This document shows positions 35,672 through 46,170 of a DNA stretch of 56,685 nucleotides, piece after piece. Made by a program: the position numbers and the translations under genes. The stretch spans positions 215,316 to 272,000 of the forward strand of contig NZ_LN851186.1 in assembly GCF_001243895.1 (NCBI RefSeq). The letters are read 5' to 3'. Each line of letters opens with the position of its first letter. Positions within the stretch are counted from its first letter, which is position 1. The notes under the pieces are model-generated. The model did no database searches. It was not told the DNA's origin and was given only the letters and a program-made list of their open reading frames with translations. Origin of the DNA: Bacillus testis (lineage in GTDB: Bacteria > Bacillota > Bacilli > Bacillales > DSM-1321).

Positions 35672-38149
35672 ATGGAGAAAGCTGGACAAAACACGTTGAA
35701 CCGTACGAATGACATGCCGTTGCCGTATACAGGTGAGGGCGCTAAAAAATGGATGTCTATATTTCTAAAGAAAGTGGAGGATGTACTGATCCAGAGAGGC
35801 TTCTTTTTAAGTATTATCGGTTTCTTGCTGGGGAGGGCGCTTATCTTATCCCAGCTTGCCCCATTTGCGCTGCCATTCTTCGCTTCTGTCTATATGCTGA
35901 GAAGAAACAAGGCTCCCTATGCGTTAATCGGCCTTTTGGCGGGAGCGGCCACCGTCCATATGATGAACGGCGTGAGCATCTTTGCGGGTGCCATTATCTT
36001 CATGCTGTTGTATAAGGCAAGAGAGCCGTCATTGGCCAATCAATTCAAAATGGCCTCGCTTTATGTATTCATTTCGCTCGGCGTTACGAATACGGCTCTC
36101 CACTATGCGGCCAATCGCCAGCTTGTCCCGTATGATGGGATGATGATCGCGGTTGAAGCCGGACTCGCTTCTATACTTACCTTAATATTTATGCAATGCA
36201 TACCGCTTATTTCCTTGAAAAAACGCACTCGTTCACTCAAAACGGAGGAAGTGGTCAGCATCATCATCCTGATGGCTTCCGTCCTGACAGGAACCATCGG
36301 CTGGTCACTGTATGGGCTATCGCTTGAACATATTATCTCACGCTATCTTGTCCTCATCTTTTCTCTAGCAGGGGGAGCTGCGATTGGATCAACAGTCGGC
36401 GTAGTCACTGGTTTGATCTTTAGCTTGGCCAGCATATCCACTTTATATCAGATGAGCTTACTGGCTTTTTCCGGTTTATTGGGGGGGTTATTAAAGGACG
36501 GCAAAAAGGCGGGGACTGCCGCTGGGTTATTGATCGGCACTGTTCTGATCGGTCTGTATGGGGATGGGAGCGGCAACTTGATCGTTACTGTATACGAGTC
36601 GATTGGCGCCATCTGCCTCTTTTTGCTGACGCCTGCTTCCCTGATTGAAAGAGTGGCCAAACATATACCGGGAACAATGGAATATTCCAATGAACAACAG
36701 AAATATATGAGAAAGATGAGGGATGTGACCGCTCAGCGGGTTGCTCAATTTTCCAATGTCTTTGAAGCTTTATCGGAAAGCTTTTCACAGATGGATGAAT
36801 GGAATGGTGAAGATGATGATGTAAGGGAGTTTGATTTTTTCCTAAGCAATGTGACCGAAAAAACATGCCAGACTTGCCCCAAAAAGGAGCAATGCTGGGC
36901 GCTGAATTTCAATGACACATACGAAGGGATGAGGAATATTGCCAATGAGCTTAGCGCAAATGATAGGCAGTTGTCGGCCAGAACAGAAAGGGAGTGGGCC
37001 AAGAAATGCAGCACAACACGTCATAAGAAGGTGATAGACGCCATTTCGCAGGAGTTGTCTGTCTATCATGCCAACCAAAAATTAAAAAAACAGGTGAAGG
37101 ACAGCCGCCGGTTGGTTGCTGATCAATTGAAAGGCGTTTCTGAAGTGATGGGTGATTTTGCAAAAGAAATCCAAAGAGAAAGAAAGAACCATCATGTGCA
37201 GGAGGAACAGATCCTGGAAGCAATATCTGATTTTGGCGTCCAATTGGGAAGCGTGGAAATCTATAATCTGGAACAGGGCAGTGTGGATATTGATATGACA
37301 CTTCCTTACTATCAAAACCGGGGGGAATGTGAAAAAATAATAGCGCCGATTCTATCGGATATTCTTGGAGAGACCATTTTAGTGACATCAGAAGACTCAG
37401 AAAGCGTGGCAGGCTCCTGCTTTGCCAATTTCCGTTCTGCCCAGAAATACACAGTCTCAACAGGGATTGCACATGCGGCCAAGGGCGGAGGATTAGTATC
37501 AGGGGACAGTTACACCACCATGGAGCTAGGCGCCGGCAAGTATGCCGTAGCAATCAGCGACGGTATGGGCAACGGAGAAAGAGCCCATATCGAAAGTACA
37601 GAGACACTGATGCTTTTGCAAAAAATCCTTTTATCGGGCATTGAAGAGAAAATTGCGATTAAGTCTGTGAATTCGATCCTATCTCTGCGGACGACGGACG
37701 AAATTTTTTCGACGCTCGATCTTGCAATGATCGATCTGCAAGATGCAAAAGCCAAATTTCTAAAAATATGTTCTACACCGAGCTTCATAAAGAGAGGCGA
37801 CCGTGTATTTAAAATAGAATCGAGCAACCTCCCGATCGGGTTTATGGAAGATTTAGACGTGGACGTGGTTTGCGAACAGCTGAAAGCGGAAGATTTGCTG
37901 ATTATGATGAGTGACGGCATATTCGAGGGGCCCCATAACGTCCAAAATAATGAGTTTTGGATCAAACGCAAAATTAAGGAACTGGAGACGGACGATCCGC
38001 AGGCGATTGCTGATTGCATATTGGAGGAGGTCATACGCGCAAGAGGCGAAATTGAAGACGACATGACGGTGGTTGTGGCAAAAGTAAAGCATAATACGCC
38101 AAGATGGTCATCCATCCCGGTTTCGGCTATCCGGAAAAAGGCGCAGTAA
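35672..38149 (+). CDS. spoIIE: Stage II sporulation serine phosphatase SpoIIE
   Basis: An 825-aa PP2C-type phosphatase that dephosphorylates SpoIIAA to activate sigma F in the forespore and interacts with FtsZ at the polar septum. The N-terminal part (about 35-325) has around ten hydrophobic helices, beginning with GFFLSIIGFLLGRALILSQLAPFALPFFASVY. A central regulatory region carries a CQTCPKKEQCW cysteine motif (about 395). The C-terminal PP2C domain (about 590-810) has GDSYTTMELGAGKYAVAISDGMGNGERA, with metal-binding aspartates, and LIMMSDGIFEGP. ATG 35672 follows AGGAG with 8-nt spacing; the frame opens 18 nt earlier at a TTG. Confidence 0.97.
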   Translation: MEKAGQNTLNRTNDMPLPYTGEGAKKWMSIFLKKVEDVLIQRGFFLSIIGFLLGRALILSQLAPFALPFFASVYMLRRNKAPYALIGLLAGAATVHMMNGVSIFAGAIIFMLLYKAREPSLANQFKMASLYVFISLGVTNTALHYAANRQLVPYDGMMIAVEAGLASILTLIFMQCIPLISLKKRTRSLKTEEVVSIIILMASVLTGTIGWSLYGLSLEHIISRYLVLIFSLAGGAAIGSTVGVVTGLIFSLASISTLYQMSLLAFSGLLGGLLKDGKKAGTAAGLLIGTVLIGLYGDGSGNLIVTVYESIGAICLFLLTPASLIERVAKHIPGTMEYSNEQQKYMRKMRDVTAQRVAQFSNVFEALSESFSQMDEWNGEDDDVREFDFFLSNVTEKTCQTCPKKEQCWALNFNDTYEGMRNIANELSANDRQLSARTEREWAKKCSTTRHKKVIDAISQELSVYHANQKLKKQVKDSRRLVADQLKGVSEVMGDFAKEIQRERKNHHVQEEQILEAISDFGVQLGSVEIYNLEQGSVDIDMTLPYYQNRGECEKIIAPILSDILGETILVTSEDSESVAGSCFANFRSAQKYTVSTGIAHAAKGGGLVSGDSYTTMELGAGKYAVAISDGMGNGERAHIESTETLMLLQKILLSGIEEKIAIKSVNSILSLRTTDEIFSTLDLAMIDLQDAKAKFLKICSTPSFIKRGDRVFKIESSNLPIGFMEDLDVDVVCEQLKAEDLLIMMSDGIFEGPHNVQNNEFWIKRKIKELETDDPQAIADCILEEVIRARGEIEDDMTVVVAKVKHNTPRWSSIPVSAIRKKAQ

Positions 38150-38216
38150 TGGTTTAGCTCCTCTCTTTTTTGGCGATGATGGTTACTACTATCAAAGTCA
38201 GGGAAGGGTGATTTTC

Positions 38217-38954
38217 ATGAAACCAAGCACATTAAGGCAAATACTATTAATTACGGATGGCTGCTCTAATCAAGGGCCAGACCCTGCCGCTATGGCTGCT
38301 TTGGCGAGAGAGCAGGGCATTACGGTCAATGTGATCGGCGTAGTAGAAAATGATTCAATCGATGAACAGGGCATGCAGGAAATCGAAGCGATTGCAGCTG
38401 CAGGAGGAGGCGTCAGCCAGGTCGTCTATTCGCAAAGCTTGTCGCAAACTGTGCAAATGGTGACAAGGAAGGCAATGACGACAACCATTCAGGGAGTTGT
38501 AAATAATGAACTCAAGCAGATACTAGGGAGGGATGTCACAATTGAAGACTTGCCGCCTGAAAAAAGGGGCGAAGTAATTGAAGTAGTGGATGAATTAAGC
38601 GAAGTCTCGGCCTTGGAAGTACTGATCCTGGTGGATACAAGCGCTAGTATGAAACATAAGCTGCCTACCGTGAAAGAGTCGCTGATCGATCTCTCTATTT
38701 CTTTGAATGCAAGAATGGGGGAGAACAGATTTTCGGTCTTCCTATTTCCCGGGAAAAAGAATGATGTTGAGAAGATGCTGGATTGGACGCCAAAGCTCGA
38801 TTCCTTGACGAAGGTGTTCACAAAATTGACACCTCGGGGCATTACGCCCACAGGTCCGGCTTTAAGCGAAGCCCTGCAGTATTTCGGCAAAAAACGTTCT
38901 CTAAGGAGATTGCTAGCAAATGATGAAGAATCATTCTATGAGGATTCAATGTAA
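38217..38954 (+). CDS. yabS: von Willebrand A domain protein YabS
   Basis: A 245-aa protein with VWA-type features. LITDGCSNQGPDPAAMAALA is near the N-terminus, and LILVDTSASMKHKLPTVKESL (about 138-158) supplies a DxSxS metal-ion motif. The function is unknown; in B. subtilis it is expressed next to spoIIE and yabT. ATG 38217 is preceded by GGAAGGGTGA, while the GTG 9 nt upstream overlaps that SD. It overlaps the yabT start by 35 nt, so the two are surely coexpressed. It may serve as scaffold or partner for the kinase. Confidence 0.88.
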   Translation: MKPSTLRQILLITDGCSNQGPDPAAMAALAREQGITVNVIGVVENDSIDEQGMQEIEAIAAAGGGVSQVVYSQSLSQTVQMVTRKAMTTTIQGVVNNELKQILGRDVTIEDLPPEKRGEVIEVVDELSEVSALEVLILVDTSASMKHKLPTVKESLIDLSISLNARMGENRFSVFLFPGKKNDVEKMLDWTPKLDSLTKVFTKLTPRGITPTGPALSEALQYFGKKRSLRRLLANDEESFYEDSM

Positions 38955-39888
38955 TATAGCACCAGGAACTACGATTAAAGGCAAATGGAATAAGCATAAT
39001 TATACGGTGATAAGAGAATTGGGATCTGGAGCCAATGGAATTGTTTATTTGGCGGATTACAATGGGAAACAAGTGGCATTGAAAGTAAGCGATAATTATG
39101 CTGGGATTGCTTCCGAAATAAATGTCTTACAATCTTTTTCCAAGGTCCAAGGGTTTTCCCTCGGGCCTTATTTATTACATGGAGATGATTGGGTGAGCCA
39201 TAGAGGCACGATGCCTTTCTATGTGATGGAATATATCCGGGGAGAAGAACTTCTTCCTTTTGTCAAAAGGAAAGGCAAGGATTGGATGGAAGCTCTGTTA
39301 TTGCAGCTGCTGACACACTTAGAGCATTTACATTCGTCAGGCTGGGTGTTTGGCGATCTGAAGCCGGAGAACCTGCTGGTCACCATGCCTGCCCATCAAA
39401 TCAGATGTGTGGATGTGGGCGGCACTACTCCCACAGGCCGCGCCATAAAAGAATTTACAGAGTTCTTTGACCGCGGCTACTGGGGAATGGGATCTAGGAA
39501 GGCAGAGCCCTCTTATGATTTATTTTCTGTCGCAATGATCGTCATAAATGTTTATCATCCCAATCGCTTTCATAAGCAGCCGGGGAAAAGCGGCCAGTTG
39601 CAGACGGTAATCAGGCAGACGCCTGGCTTAAGGGAGTACAAGGAAGTCTTGGAAAACGCACTGGCGGGCAACTATATTTCTGCAAAGCAGATGAGGGGCG
39701 ATCTTCTAGCGGTTGTCAGAAAAAGAACGGGATCGGCTTCTACGGTACCCGCTGCCAAAAAAACAACCAGAACGAGGTCCGGGAACAGGCAAAAGAAGAA
39801 AAGAAACGGTTTTGCTGAAACGCTCTTTCTTGTCGTGTTGGTCTGCTGTCTGTATGGGCTCTATATTTATATACATATGCTGGGCTGA
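38920..39888 (+). CDS. yabT: Membrane-anchored serine/threonine protein kinase YabT
   Basis: A 322-aa bacterial Hanks-type kinase expressed in sporulation in B. subtilis, where it phosphorylates RecA and is activated by DNA. The glycine loop is LGSGANGIVYLA (about 33-44) and the lysine is in QVALKVSD. The catalytic loop is VFGDLKPENLL, with Asp in place of HRD context, and the DFG site reads VDVGG. A basic segment rich in Lys/Arg (about 270-300) precedes one C-terminal membrane helix (LFLVVLVCCLYGLYIYIHML). ATG 38920 follows AAGGAGA after 10 nt; downstream ATGs are alternatives. Confidence 0.92.
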   Translation: MMKNHSMRIQCNIAPGTTIKGKWNKHNYTVIRELGSGANGIVYLADYNGKQVALKVSDNYAGIASEINVLQSFSKVQGFSLGPYLLHGDDWVSHRGTMPFYVMEYIRGEELLPFVKRKGKDWMEALLLQLLTHLEHLHSSGWVFGDLKPENLLVTMPAHQIRCVDVGGTTPTGRAIKEFTEFFDRGYWGMGSRKAEPSYDLFSVAMIVINVYHPNRFHKQPGKSGQLQTVIRQTPGLREYKEVLENALAGNYISAKQMRGDLLAVVRKRTGSASTVPAAKKTTRTRSGNRQKKKRNGFAETLFLVVLVCCLYGLYIYIHMLG

Positions 39889-39921
39889 TGGCTAAATGAC
39901 CAGCGCCTGAATCGGTTTCGA

Positions 39922-40025
39922 TTTATCCCATTCTAACTGGCGCCAATAATCCCAAAAGATGCCTGAAGGCGAAGAAGCATAAGTGGGAGATCAATCGCCA
40001 GTAAGAAGCCAAGTTTTACTTTATT
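39922..40025 (+). repeat. Dispersed structured repeat, copy C (short form)
   Basis: It begins tttatcccattctaactg and contains ggcgaagaagcataagtggg and ends with aagttttactttatt. TTCTAACTGGCG (39931-39942) pairs with CGCCAGTAAGAA (39996-40007) with one mismatch, and TCCCA (39926-39930) with TGGGA (39984-39988). The two pairings interleave. It occupies most of the yabT-tilS gap. Confidence 0.65.
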
Positions 40026-40044
40026 TGAATTTTTTTCTTTTCTT

Positions 40045-40073
40045 TTGGAAAAAGTGATTCTATACAGTAAAAT
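40045..40073 (+). promoter_or_regulatory. tilS operon promoter
   Basis: TTGGAA (40045-40050) and TAAAAT (40068-40073) are 17 nt apart, about 70 nt ahead of tilS. Confidence 0.55.
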
Positions 40074-40143
40074 AAAAGTGTAAATAAGATAAAGGCAACA
40101 ATTAGAAAGAAAGATCGATTTGCAAGGGTAAAGGGAGTTTAAC

Positions 40144-41517
40144 ATGTTAATTCAAAAGGCGTTGTACAGCATCAAGAAGCATCAATTATTGCAAAAAGGA
40201 GAGAGTGTTCTGATTGGAGTGTCCGGAGGGCCGGACTCGTTGGCGTTGCTTCATTTTATGGACAGCATAAAAGACCGCTTTTCTTTGCGATTAGGCGTGG
40301 CGCATGTCGACCACATGTTCCGCGGCGAGGAGTCATATCTGGATTATCTGTTTGTCAAGGAATGGTGCGAGCGGTTGGCGATCCCTTTCTACGGCATCCG
40401 GATTGATGTGCCGGCTTATATGGAACAGACAGGAAAAAGTTCTCAGGTTGCGGCGAGAGAATGCCGGTATGCGCATTTTGAAGACATCATGAAAAAGCAT
40501 AATATACATAAGTTAGTCCTTGGGCATCACGGCGACGACCAAATGGAAACGATGCTGATGCGCTTCACCAGGGGAGCGGCCGGCAGCGCAAGGGCAGGCA
40601 TTGCGAGCAAGCGCAGCTTTCCTTCCTATGAGGTTGTCCGGCCGTTTCTATGGGCGAGCCGAGCGGAAATTGACGAATATTGCCGTATTCATCACCTTAA
40701 CCCGCGTTTGGATGAAAGCAATGATAAGTTGGCCTATACACGCAATCGGTTCCGGCATCGGGTTTTGCCTTTTCTGAAGGAAGAAAACCCGAAAGCGCAC
40801 GAACATTTCCAACTTTTTAGTGAAGAGCTGCTGGAAGATGAAGCATTCCTCCTTTCTTTGGCTGAAGAAAAATTAGATAAAATGTGGGTGAAAGGCACGA
40901 ATGAATCAAAGATTGATATTCCGTCTTTTCTTCAAATGTCAAAGCCTTTACAAAGAAGAGCGATTCAACTAATATTAAACTATCTTTATTTTGAAAGACA
41001 TGAAGAACTATCCGCAGCTCATATTGAATCTGTGATTAACCTTTTTCATCATTCTCATCCATCCGGTGAAATACATTTGCCGTCGAATCTTAAAGTGCGC
41101 AAATCATACGATAGTTGCACATTTGCATTCGGTGAACAAGTGTCAGAACCTTATTCCTTCACTTTACATATCCCAGGAGAGCTTATACTTCCGAATGGAT
41201 GTATGATCAAAGCCCACCAATTCGAGGGCGGCACTGCCCAGGGAAACGACACTTTTACGTTAGATCCCGAGCGTACACAACTTCCCTTGACAGTCCGAAC
41301 AAGAAAAAATGGCGATCGTATGAAAATGAAAGGCTTAAATGGAACGAGAAAGGTAAAAGATATCTTTATTGATCATAAAATCCCTTTGGCCGACAGAGCT
41401 CTTTGGCCGATAGTGGTTGATGATAACCAAGAAATTCTCTGGATTCCCGGTTTGAAGAAATCAAACCAAGAAGCCGCAGGGGTAAACAAGTCTTTCATTA
41501 CGTTAAAATATGTGTAG
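40144..41517 (+). CDS. tilS: tRNA(Ile)-lysidine synthetase
   Basis: A 457-aa enzyme that converts C34 of the CAT-anticodon tRNA-Ile to lysidine, so that it reads AUA. The PP-loop IGVSGGPDSLALLHF lies at about 23-37, with VAHVDHMFRGEES near 57. The C-terminal domains (about 330-457) contain LPLTVRTRKNGDRMKMKGLNGTRKVKDIFIDHKIPLADR, typical of the long form. ATG 40144 follows GGGAG. hprT starts 30 nt after its stop. In B. subtilis TilS and HprT interact and activate ftsH, the next gene. Confidence 0.96.
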   Translation: MLIQKALYSIKKHQLLQKGESVLIGVSGGPDSLALLHFMDSIKDRFSLRLGVAHVDHMFRGEESYLDYLFVKEWCERLAIPFYGIRIDVPAYMEQTGKSSQVAARECRYAHFEDIMKKHNIHKLVLGHHGDDQMETMLMRFTRGAAGSARAGIASKRSFPSYEVVRPFLWASRAEIDEYCRIHHLNPRLDESNDKLAYTRNRFRHRVLPFLKEENPKAHEHFQLFSEELLEDEAFLLSLAEEKLDKMWVKGTNESKIDIPSFLQMSKPLQRRAIQLILNYLYFERHEELSAAHIESVINLFHHSHPSGEIHLPSNLKVRKSYDSCTFAFGEQVSEPYSFTLHIPGELILPNGCMIKAHQFEGGTAQGNDTFTLDPERTQLPLTVRTRKNGDRMKMKGLNGTRKVKDIFIDHKIPLADRALWPIVVDDNQEILWIPGLKKSNQEAAGVNKSFITLKYV

Positions 41518-41547
41518 AATTCGTTCTTCTAGGAGGAAAGCAGTATA

Positions 41548-42093
41548 ATGAGCTTGCACAATGAAATTGAAGAAGTACTAATTAGCGAAGAAGAGATCCA
41601 AGCGAAAATCCGTGAATTGGGCAAACAGCTTACGGAAGAATACCAAGATAAGTTTCCATTGGCAATCGGTGTCCTTAAAGGGGCTATGCCTTTCATGGCA
41701 GATTTGTTTAAAAGAGTCGATGCGCATCTGGAAATGGATTTCATGGATGTTTCCAGTTACGGGAATTCAACTGTATCTTCAGGCGAAGTTAAAATTATTA
41801 AGGATTTAAACACGTCTGTAGAGGGTAGAGATATCTTAATTGTGGAAGATATCATCGATAGTGGTTTAACACTGAGCTATTTGGTGGAACTATTCCGTTA
41901 TAGAAAAGCAAAAAGCATTAAGATTGTGACGTTGCTTGATAAGCCGACAGGCAGAAAGAGCGACATTAAAGCAGATTATGTTGGTTTCATTGTTCCAGAT
42001 GCATTCGTTGTTGGATACGGATTGGATTTTGCAGAACGGTACCGCAATCTCCCGTATATCGGTGTATTAAAGCCTGAAATATACCAAAACTAA
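41548..42093 (+). CDS. hprT: Hypoxanthine phosphoribosyltransferase
   Basis: A 181-aa purine salvage enzyme that uses PRPP to make IMP or GMP. The PRPP motif is [14 protein letters not shown] (about 96-109). [16 protein letters not shown] [18 protein letters not shown] lies near residue 36, and [25 protein letters not shown] closes the active site. ATG 41548 follows AGGAGGAAA. It is the second gene of tilS-hprT-ftsH. The length matches the family. Confidence 0.97.
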   Translation: MSLHNEIEEVLISEEEIQAKIRELGKQLTEEYQDKFPLAIGVLKGAMPFMADLFKRVDAHLEMDFMDVSSYGNSTVSSGEVKIIKDLNTSVEGRDILIVEDIIDSGLTLSYLVELFRYRKAKSIKIVTLLDKPTGRKSDIKADYVGFIVPDAFVVGYGLDFAERYRNLPYIGVLKPEIYQN

Positions 42094-42205
42094 GCGGATG
42101 GAACTTATATAAATGTACAGTCTGAAATGAATGTAAATGAATTGTAATAGGATGAGTTACTATGGTACCATTTTATTTATTCGTGACTGTGGGAGGAGGT
42201 AAGGA

Positions 42206-44257
42206 ATGAATCGGATCTTCCGTAATACCATTTTCTATTTATTGATCCTTTTGGTCATTATTGGTATTGTGAGTCTTTTCACCAACAATAATGAGACTGA
42301 TAAAAATATAAGCCAAAATCAATTCATCAATTACCTGGATGAAGGAAAAGTCAAAAGCTTCACCTTACAGCCTGAGAGCGGTGTCTATGCGGTGCAGGGA
42401 CAGCTTAAAGACGCTAAGCAAGGCGAAACTTTCTCATCATATGTTGTGAACAGTGATGCGACGATGACTGATATCCGTGATGCAGTTGATAAAACAAATA
42501 CAGAGATGAAAATCCTTAAGGCTAAGGAGACTAGTGGCTGGGTGTCATTCCTGACAGGGATCATCCCGTTCATTATCATGTTTGTATTATTCTTCTTCTT
42601 ATTGAACCAAGCTCAAGGCGGCGGCGGCCGTGTGATGAACTTCGGTAAAAGTAAAGCTAAGCTTTATGACGATCAGAAGAAAAAAGTCCGATTCCCGGAT
42701 GTTGCAGGGGCGGATGAAGAAAAACAAGAGCTTGTAGAGGTCGTTGAGTTCCTGAAAGATCCTCGTAAATTCGCCGAAGTCGGCGCGCGTATCCCTAAAG
42801 GGGTACTGTTAGTGGGACCTCCTGGTACAGGTAAAACATTATTGGCAAGAGCAGTTGCCGGAGAAGCAGGCGTTCCTTTCTTCTCCATCTCAGGTTCTGA
42901 CTTTGTTGAGATGTTTGTCGGTGTCGGTGCTTCCCGTGTACGTGATTTGTTTGAAAATGCTAAGAAAAACGCTCCATGTATCATCTTCATCGACGAAATT
43001 GATGCTGTGGGACGTCAACGTGGAGCTGGTTTAGGTGGAGGACACGATGAACGTGAACAAACACTGAACCAATTGCTAGTTGAAATGGATGGTTTCGGAG
43101 TGAATGAAGGTATTATCATCATCGCTGCGACAAACCGTCCGGATATTCTGGATCCTGCCTTATTGCGCCCTGGCCGTTTCGACCGCCAGATCACAGTGGG
43201 ACGTCCGGATGTCAAGGGCCGCGAAGCTGTACTTAAAGTACATGCCCGCAATAAGCCGCTTGACGATACAGTCGACTTGAAAGCAATCGCGACAAGAACG
43301 CCTGGATTCTCTGGTGCGGATTTAGAAAACTTACTGAATGAAGCAGCGCTAGTCGCCGCTCGCCAAAACAAGAAAAAGATCGATATGGCCGATATTGATG
43401 AAGCCACAGACCGCGTTATAGCGGGACCGGCTAAGAAAAATCGCGTCATTTCCAAAAAAGAACGCAATATTGTTGCTTTCCATGAAGCTGGCCACACGGT
43501 CATCGGTATGGTGCTAGATGAAGCGGAAGTAGTCCACAAGGTTACAATCGTGCCTCGTGGCCAAGCCGGCGGATACGCTGTTATGCTTCCGAAAGAGGAC
43601 CGTTTCTTCATGACAAAACCGGAGCTATTGGACAAAATTGTCGGATTGCTTGGCGGACGTGTTGCTGAGGAAATTGTGTTCGGTGAAGTCAGCACTGGTG
43701 CACATAATGACTTCCAGCGTGCAACAGCTATTGCGCGCAGCATGGTCACCGAGTATGGCATGAGCGACAAGCTTGGACCGCTTCAATTCGGTTCTACTCA
43801 AGGAGGCCAAGTATTCCTTGGCCGCGATTTCAACAATGAACAGAACTACTCTGATGCCATTGCTTATGAAATCGACCTGGAAGTACAACGTTTCATTAAG
43901 GAATCTTATGAAAGAGCGAAGACCATCCTTACTGAAAACCGTGACAAGCTTGATCTGATTGCCACTACATTGCTTAAAGTAGAAACATTGGATGCTGATC
44001 AAATCAAGAGCCTTTTCGAAAACGGCAAATTGCCAGAACGAAAATACCAAACATTGAACGGCAAACTTGATTCTGAAGACGGTGATGTAAAAGTAAACAT
44101 CGGCAAGAAAGAGGAAGAGCCAGCAGTTAATCCGCCACTGGATGAAGGCAAGACACCTGATATCGACGAAAAACATGTTGATCAGGAAACGCCATCCATC
44201 CCTGAAGGAAACATGCAGGATAAACCGATATCTTTCCCAACTGATAAAAAAGAGTAA
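42206..44257 (+). CDS. ftsH: ATP-dependent zinc metalloprotease FtsH
   Basis: A 683-aa membrane-bound AAA+ protease degrading unassembled membrane and regulatory proteins. Two membrane helices (about 6-25 and 112-134) flank a small extracytoplasmic domain. The AAA module has Walker A GPPGTGKT (about 205-212), Walker [12 protein letters not shown] and the second region of homology [20 protein letters not shown]. The zinc site is HEAGH (about 428-432). A long acidic, poorly conserved tail follows residue 610. ATG 42206 follows GGAGGA. A terminator follows. Confidence 0.97.
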   Translation: MNRIFRNTIFYLLILLVIIGIVSLFTNNNETDKNISQNQFINYLDEGKVKSFTLQPESGVYAVQGQLKDAKQGETFSSYVVNSDATMTDIRDAVDKTNTEMKILKAKETSGWVSFLTGIIPFIIMFVLFFFLLNQAQGGGGRVMNFGKSKAKLYDDQKKKVRFPDVAGADEEKQELVEVVEFLKDPRKFAEVGARIPKGVLLVGPPGTGKTLLARAVAGEAGVPFFSISGSDFVEMFVGVGASRVRDLFENAKKNAPCIIFIDEIDAVGRQRGAGLGGGHDEREQTLNQLLVEMDGFGVNEGIIIIAATNRPDILDPALLRPGRFDRQITVGRPDVKGREAVLKVHARNKPLDDTVDLKAIATRTPGFSGADLENLLNEAALVAARQNKKKIDMADIDEATDRVIAGPAKKNRVISKKERNIVAFHEAGHTVIGMVLDEAEVVHKVTIVPRGQAGGYAVMLPKEDRFFMTKPELLDKIVGLLGGRVAEEIVFGEVSTGAHNDFQRATAIARSMVTEYGMSDKLGPLQFGSTQGGQVFLGRDFNNEQNYSDAIAYEIDLEVQRFIKESYERAKTILTENRDKLDLIATTLLKVETLDADQIKSLFENGKLPERKYQTLNGKLDSEDGDVKVNIGKKEEEPAVNPPLDEGKTPDIDEKHVDQETPSIPEGNMQDKPISFPTDKKE

Positions 44258-44270
44258 GCCAATTTCAATG

Positions 44271-44301
44271 AAAGCCGGTCCCATTGAGGGATCGGCTTTT
44301 T
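44271..44301 (+). terminator. ftsH terminator
   Basis: AAAGCCGGTCCC pairs with GGGATCGGCTTT (one G-U pair) around a 5-nt loop, with T residues. Confidence 0.85.
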
Positions 44302-44431
44302 GAATGCCATCTTGAAGAGGATATACGATAAAGCAACATATAGTTGTGCATTGCCGTGAAATAAGATCTTTAAAAGAGCAGCAGTTGAATCTTTGTTTTA
44401 GGTTTTCAAATTATCTGTATGAGAACGATTG

Positions 44432-44440
44432 TGTTATGAT
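44432..44440 (+). promoter_or_regulatory. Extended -10 promoter of coaX
   Basis: TGTTATGAT provides TG plus TATGAT (44435-44440); no clear -35. Confidence 0.35.
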
Positions 44441-44473
44441 GTGAAGATGAAAAACGTTAAAAGTGGTGAGAAA

Positions 44474-45259
44474 ATGATATTAGTTTTGGATGTAGGGAAC
44501 ACAAATACAGTCATCGGCGTGTATAAGCACGATGAATTAAAGCATCATTGGCGTATCGAAACGAACCGGAGCAAAACAGAAGATGAGTACGGCCTGACCA
44601 TTAAGCTGTTGCTTGAGCATGTAGGGTTGTCATTCAGTCATTTTGACGGAATAATCATTTCATCCGTCGTGCCGCCGATTATGCCTGTATTGGAGAGAAT
44701 GTGCCTTAATTATTTTAAACAAACACCATTAATAGTAGGACCTGGCATTAAAACAGGCTTAAATATAAAATATGATAATCCAAAAGAAGTGGGAGCTGAC
44801 CGAATTGTTAATGCAGTTGCCGCCATTCATGAATACGGCAGCCCACTGATCATTGTTGACTTTGGAACGGCCACTACCTATTGCTATATAAACGAGAAGA
44901 AGCAATATATGGGGGGAGCGATTGCACCAGGGATCGGCATCTCAACGGAAGCTCTTTACTCCAAAGCATCAAAGCTGCCGCGCATTGAGGTGGCCAAGCC
45001 GGAATCCATTATCGGCAAGACCACCATTGGCGCCATGCAATCGGGCATCCTGTATGGCTATGTCGGACAGGTTGAAGGAATTGTTTCCCGTATGAAAGCA
45101 CAAAGTAAAGAAAAGCCGACAGTAATAGCCACGGGTGGACTATCATCGCTGATCGCGAGCGAATCAGACAGCATCGATGTCGTCGATCCATTTTTAACGC
45201 TTAAAGGTTTAAAGCTGATTTATCAACGGAACAAAGACCAATCGACTAAACATATATAA
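44474..45259 (+). CDS. coaX: Type III pantothenate kinase
   Basis: A 261-aa ASKHA-fold kinase that phosphorylates pantothenate in CoA synthesis. The phosphate 1 motif [17 protein letters not shown] starts the chain, the conserved [11 protein letters not shown] lies near 108, and [11 protein letters not shown] near 128. The open frame extends 45 nt upstream, but ATG 44474 follows GTGGTGAG and gives the usual N-terminus with the start of the first beta strand. It begins the run coaX-hslO-yacD; stop-to-start distance to hslO is 15 nt. Confidence 0.95.
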   Translation: MILVLDVGNTNTVIGVYKHDELKHHWRIETNRSKTEDEYGLTIKLLLEHVGLSFSHFDGIIISSVVPPIMPVLERMCLNYFKQTPLIVGPGIKTGLNIKYDNPKEVGADRIVNAVAAIHEYGSPLIIVDFGTATTYCYINEKKQYMGGAIAPGIGISTEALYSKASKLPRIEVAKPESIIGKTTIGAMQSGILYGYVGQVEGIVSRMKAQSKEKPTVIATGGLSSLIASESDSIDVVDPFLTLKGLKLIYQRNKDQSTKHI

Positions 45260-45274
45260 GGAGAGTGTCAATAG

Positions 45275-46153
45275 ATGAAAGACTATTTAGTGAAAGCATT
45301 AGGATATAATGGACAAGTAAGGGCGTATGCAGCTTCAACAACGGAAACAGTAGGTGAAGCGCAGCGGCGCCACTATACATGGCCGACAGCTTCTGCAGCA
45401 CTAGGACGGGCCATGACAGCAGGCGTCATGATGGGTGCTATGCTTAAAGGTGAAGATACATTGACAATCAAAATTGAAGGCGGCGGCCCGATCGGCACAA
45501 TTCTTGTAGATAGCAACGCCAAAGGAGAAGTTCGTGGTTTTGTGACGAATCCGCAAACCCATTTTGATTTGAATGAACATGGCAAACTTGATGTAAGACG
45601 CGCGGTCGGAACGGAAGGAATGCTGACTGTAGTAAAGGATATTGGGCTTCGCGATTATTTCACCGGCCAGACGCCAATCGTATCAGGCGAACTTGGAGAC
45701 GACTTTACTTACTATTTAGTGACATCCGAGCAAGTTCCGTCTTCAGTAGGTGTAGGCGTACTTGTGAATCCGGATAATACGATCCTTGCCGCTGGCGGAT
45801 TCATTCTTCAATTAATGCCGGGGGCTGAGGAAGAGACGATTTCAGCTATTGAAGAACGCCTGAAAACGATTCGTCCCATTTCAGCATTGATCAAGGATGG
45901 ATTGACTCCGGAAAATATCCTCGAAGAATTACTAGGTAAAGGAAATGTCCAAATTTTGGAGAAAATGCCGGTTGGATTTGTCTGCCAGTGTTCTAAAGAA
46001 CGCTTCGAAAATGCGTTGATTAGCTTAGGCAAAGATGAAATACGCAATATCATCGAGGAAGACGGCCAAGCAGAGGCGAATTGCCACTTTTGTAATGCGA
46101 AATATCATTTTACAAAGGAGGAGCTTGAACAATTAGAAAAAGACGCTCAGTAA
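45275..46153 (+). CDS. hslO: Hsp33 redox-regulated chaperonin
   Basis: A 292-aa holdase chaperone activated by oxidation through loss of zinc. The C-terminal zinc switch has CQCSKERF (about 237-244) and [10 protein letters not shown] (about 270-279), four cysteines in the CXC and CXXC arrangement. The N-terminal domain carries [28 protein letters not shown] 45275 follows AAGGAGAG. The next gene encodes another protein-folding factor, yacD. Confidence 0.97.
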   Translation: MKDYLVKALGYNGQVRAYAASTTETVGEAQRRHYTWPTASAALGRAMTAGVMMGAMLKGEDTLTIKIEGGGPIGTILVDSNAKGEVRGFVTNPQTHFDLNEHGKLDVRRAVGTEGMLTVVKDIGLRDYFTGQTPIVSGELGDDFTYYLVTSEQVPSSVGVGVLVNPDNTILAAGGFILQLMPGAEEETISAIEERLKTIRPISALIKDGLTPENILEELLGKGNVQILEKMPVGFVCQCSKERFENALISLGKDEIRNIIEEDGQAEANCHFCNAKYHFTKEELEQLEKDAQ

Positions 46154-46170
46154 AAGGGGATCGTATCCCG

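Noticed and set aside
39933..40145. 70-aa minus-strand frame between yabT and tilS
   Set aside because: It overlaps repeat copy C and the tilS promoter, with no SD.
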